This document shows, one piece after another, positions 4,852 to 6,546 of a stretch of 6,546 bases of DNA; position 1 is the first letter of the stretch; each line of letters starts with the position of its first letter. The position numbers were made by a program, and so were the translations under genes. The stretch is from Deltaproteobacteria bacterium (lineage in GTDB: Bacteria; Desulfobacterota; Desulfobacteria; Desulfobacterales; Desulfatirhabdiaceae), in assembly GCA_021778975.1 (NCBI GenBank), contig JAJYBO010000166.1, positions 1-6,546 of the forward strand. Direction: 5' to 3'. The notes beneath the pieces were generated by a model, which was given only the letters and a program-made list of their open reading frames with translations, ran no database searches and was not told the origin of the DNA.

Positions 4852-6051
4852 TCATATATCCGGATACCGGAATATTTTCCCCTCATAATTTCGCAGAATG
4901 ATGCCGTCCTTGTCCCGTCCGATGACATATTCCGGCAGCAGCGGCACCTTTCCGCCGCCTCCCGGCGCATCAATGGCGTATGTCGGCACGGCGTATCCGG
5001 AGGTATGCCCTCTTAATCCCTGGATCATCTCAAGCCCTTTGGAAACCGGCGTCCGGAAATGGGAAGACCCCGTTATCGGATCACACTGGTACAGATAATA
5101 GGGCTTGATACGAAATCTGAGCAGCCCGTGCATCAGGCTTTTAATCACCGGGACGCTGTCGTTGATGCCCTTCAGCAGCACCGTCTGACTTCCCAGCGGA
5201 ATGCCGACGTCCGCCAGCCGGGCGGTCGCCTCCTGCATTTCCGGCGTCAGTTCTTCCGGATGCGTTATGTGAAGACTCATCCAGATCGGATGGTATTTTT
5301 TCAGCATCTTCACCAGAGACAGCGTTATCCGCTGCGGCAGCACCACCGGGACTTTGGTGCCGATACGAATCATTTCCACATGGGGAATCCGCCGCAGACG
5401 CCGGATCAGAGACTCCAGCACATCATCGGGAAGCGTGAGCGGATCGCCGCCGGAAATAAGGATATCCCGGACTTCCGGATGATTCTGGATATACTCGATG
5501 GCGTCCGACCACCGGGACGGCGAACTGGATGTCGTGCTTTGCCTGCCGACCATGCGGGAACGGGTGCAATACCGGCAGAATGTCGAACAAAACCGGGTTA
5601 CCAGAAACAACACCCGGTCCGGATAGCGGTGAACCAGCCCCGGCACCGGACTGTGATCGTCTTCACCGAGGGGGTCCTGGCACTCACCGGGAGAAGACAG
5701 GAATTCATCCTGTGTCGGCACGACGGTTCTTCGAATCGAATGGGCCGGATCCTGCGGGTCAATGAGCGATGCGTAATAAGGGGTGATGCGCAGAGGGAAA
5801 GCGCCCGGATGGACATCCGGCGATATACACTCGTCAGGGGACAGGGTGATGATCTTTGAAAGCGCGTTTGCGGTGGTAATCCCATGCGACAACTGCCAGC
5901 GCCAGTCATTCCACTGCGAAAGCGTCGCTTCCGGGTAGAAGCGTTTCATAAATTCTTTGGATCGGGCGCTGCATCCGATGGTAAGGAGCGGAGGCTCAGA
6001 GATTTCCTCGGATTCCACGGGTTCCGTTTCGACAGCAAGAGGTGTCTCCAT
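4852..6051 (-). CDS. kamA: KamA-family radical SAM aminomutase, probably lysine 2,3-aminomutase
   Basis: Cytoplasmic radical SAM, PLP-dependent enzyme predicted to convert L-lysine to L-beta-lysine. In the 399-residue product the [4Fe-4S] motif CSTFCRYC has cysteines at 155, 159 and 162. R146 and R164 align with LAM R116 and R134. SGGDPL is at 200-205 and VPVVLPQRIT at 234-243. QCD gives D324, and DAPGGGGK at 361-368 gives D361 and the PLP lysine K368, matching D293, D330 and K337 of the clostridial enzyme. The two aspartates favour lysine over glutamate. Unlike classical LAM, the protein ends soon after RNYEG, lacking the C-terminal Cys cluster, and the partner Cys268 is Ser299. An acidic N-terminal extension of about 40 residues precedes the conserved part. 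I chose ATG 6051 (AAGGA, 7 nt upstream) over GTG 6171, which has no such site. No beta-lysine acetyltransferase follows. Confidence 0.88.
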   Translation of the reverse strand: METPLAVETEPVESEEISEPPLLTIGCSARSKEFMKRFYPEATLSQWNDWRWQLSHGITTANALSKIITLSPDECISPDVHPGAFPLRITPYYASLIDPQDPAHSIRRTVVPTQDEFLSSPGECQDPLGEDDHSPVPGLVHRYPDRVLFLVTRFCSTFCRYCTRSRMVGRQSTTSSSPSRWSDAIEYIQNHPEVRDILISGGDPLTLPDDVLESLIRRLRRIPHVEMIRIGTKVPVVLPQRITLSLVKMLKKYHPIWMSLHITHPEELTPEMQEATARLADVGIPLGSQTVLLKGINDSVPVIKSLMHGLLRFRIKPYYLYQCDPITGSSHFRTPVSKGLEMIQGLRGHTSGYAVPTYAIDAPGGGGKVPLLPEYVIGRDKDGIILRNYEGKIFRYPDI

Positions 6052-6058
6052 TAAAAAT

Positions 6059-6063
6059 TCCTT
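6059..6063 (-). promoter_or_regulatory. ribosome binding site that fixes the kamA start
   Basis: AAGGA on the minus strand, 7 nt before ATG 6051. The frame stays open upstream to GTG 6171, but that codon has no purine-rich site before it and the added 40 residues have no family resemblance. Confidence 0.75.
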
Positions 6064-6080
6064 TGTATGTAAGTCGCAAC

Positions 6081-6214
6081 AATTGACAGCTTGTGGCGAA
6101 GCACCGAACACACGACCTGCGGCTTTGCAGTTTTCTCCGGTATTTTCCGCCTGTTTCAAAACAATGCGCACGGATTTTAAGTCCCTAATGACCGTCTGTC
6201 AATGGAATTGACAG
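6081..6214. repeat. AATTGACAG repeat: one inverted pair plus one direct copy
   Basis: CTGTCAAT (6196-6203) and ATTGACAG (6207-6214) form a perfect 8-bp inverted repeat with a 3-bp spacer inside the last codons of uvrC. The 9-mer AATTGACAG recurs at 6081-6089 (first copy 6206-6214), in the uvrC-kamA gap. Possible operator sites for kamA; no protein is assigned. Confidence 0.35.
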
Positions 6215-6546
6215 AGCATTTTGTATGGTTTCCGCAATCTTTGGATTTATTCCCGGAATCCGGCATAAATCCTCGATAGACGCCTCCCGGATCGCCCGGA
6301 TACCGCCGAACCGCCGAAGCAGTTTCTGCTTGCGTTTGGGGCCGACGCCGGCGATGGCATCCAGCACCGAATGCACCGACGCCGCGGCCCGCCGCGCCCT
6401 GTGATAGGTGATCGCAAAGCGGTGCGCTTCGTCCCGAATTCGCTGAAGCAGCAGCAACAGCCCGCCTTCTCTCTCGATATTCAGCGGGTTCAGCCGGCCC
6501 GGCCTGTACAGCTTGTCCTGAGTTTCTCCTTTTTCCTCATTTTTTT
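6185..6546 (-). CDS. uvrC: UvrC, excinuclease ABC subunit C, C-terminal part (5' end outside the window)
   Basis: Nuclease subunit of the UvrABC nucleotide-excision repair system, which cuts both sides of a DNA lesion. The frame is open from the window edge and yields about 120 residues. They contain DKLYRPGRLNPL, then LLLLLQRIRDEAHRFAITYH, a strongly conserved UvrC stretch near the end of the RNase H-like 5'-nuclease domain. The C-terminal tandem helix-hairpin-helix DNA-binding domain follows, with AIAGVGPKRKQKLLRRFGG and LCRIPGINPKIAETIQNAL. The stop is TAG at 6187-6185. The protein ends a few residues after the second hairpin, which is normal. The kamA start lies 133 bp downstream on the same strand; the gap holds no recognisable terminator, so read-through into kamA is possible. 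Confidence 0.96.
   Translation of the reverse strand, partial: KNEEKGETQDKLYRPGRLNPLNIEREGGLLLLLQRIRDEAHRFAITYHRARRAAASVHSVLDAIAGVGPKRKQKLLRRFGGIRAIREASIEDLCRIPGINPKIAETIQNALSIPLTDGH

Noticed and set aside
5059..5859. A 266-codon open frame on the plus strand
   Set aside because: It lies entirely antisense to the KamA-family gene, whose motifs are unmistakable. Its product is Arg/His/Gln-rich without family resemblance, and it has no ribosome binding site worth noting.
4852..6051. Assignment as EpmB (EF-P lysine aminomutase) or glutamate 2,3-aminomutase
   Set aside because: The C-terminal block GLRGHTSGYAVP and DAPGGGGK are of LAM type, not EpmB. Both aspartates that bind the lysine side-chain amine are kept, whereas glutamate enzymes replace them.
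6052..6171. Extended kamA start at GTG 6171
   Set aside because: No Shine-Dalgarno before it, the added 40 residues are not family-like, and ATG 6051 has a good site.

Overview
The window reads as chromosomal, largely housekeeping DNA from a GC-rich Gram-negative bacterium. Family-level resemblance (a Liv-type branched-chain amino-acid ABC operon, a short-form malate dehydrogenase, a stand-alone KamA-type aminomutase next to uvrC) suggests Desulfobacterota (delta-proteobacterial sulfate reducers or relatives). That assignment is inference from protein flavour, not from a marker gene. No tRNA, rRNA, CRISPR array, transposase or integrase was seen.

Left part (1-3235), all on the minus strand: a Liv operon transcribed livJ (periplasmic binding protein) -> livH (permease) -> an unrecognised secreted protein of 267 residues -> livM (second permease, only its N-terminus in the window). 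In known Liv operons livH and livM are usually adjacent. Here they are separated by about 900 bp of clearly AT-richer DNA holding one signal-peptide protein with its own strong ribosome binding site. This is the most unusual feature of the window. livM seems left with a TTG start and no visible Shine-Dalgarno sequence.

Middle (3236-3781): a 546-bp divergent intergenic region between livJ and mdh, very AT-rich in its centre (9 G/C in the 60 bases 3541-3600). It carries candidate promoters, a cluster of ATATCAA heptamers in both orientations, an AT-rich inverted repeat, and a strong stem-loop just upstream of mdh. mdh (3782-4714, plus) is a complete NAD-dependent malate dehydrogenase with all catalytic residues.

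Right part (4715-6546): mdh converges on a KamA-family radical SAM protein (4852-6051, minus), with a two-tier hairpin terminator between them oriented for the KamA gene. The KamA protein keeps the cluster cysteines, the PLP lysine and the lysine-recognising aspartates, but has lost both halves of the intersubunit zinc site of classical lysine 2,3-aminomutase. Upstream of it lies the 3' end of uvrC (6185-6546, minus), with the C-terminal helix-hairpin-helix domain. A repeated AATTGACAG motif spans the uvrC end and the kamA upstream region.

Functionally, the liv genes import amino acids, mdh interconverts malate and oxaloacetate in central metabolism, KamA probably isomerises lysine to beta-lysine, and UvrC cuts damaged DNA. 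I see no defence system or biosynthetic cluster. The candidate novelties are the foreign-looking secreted protein inside the liv operon and the regulatory structures between genes.
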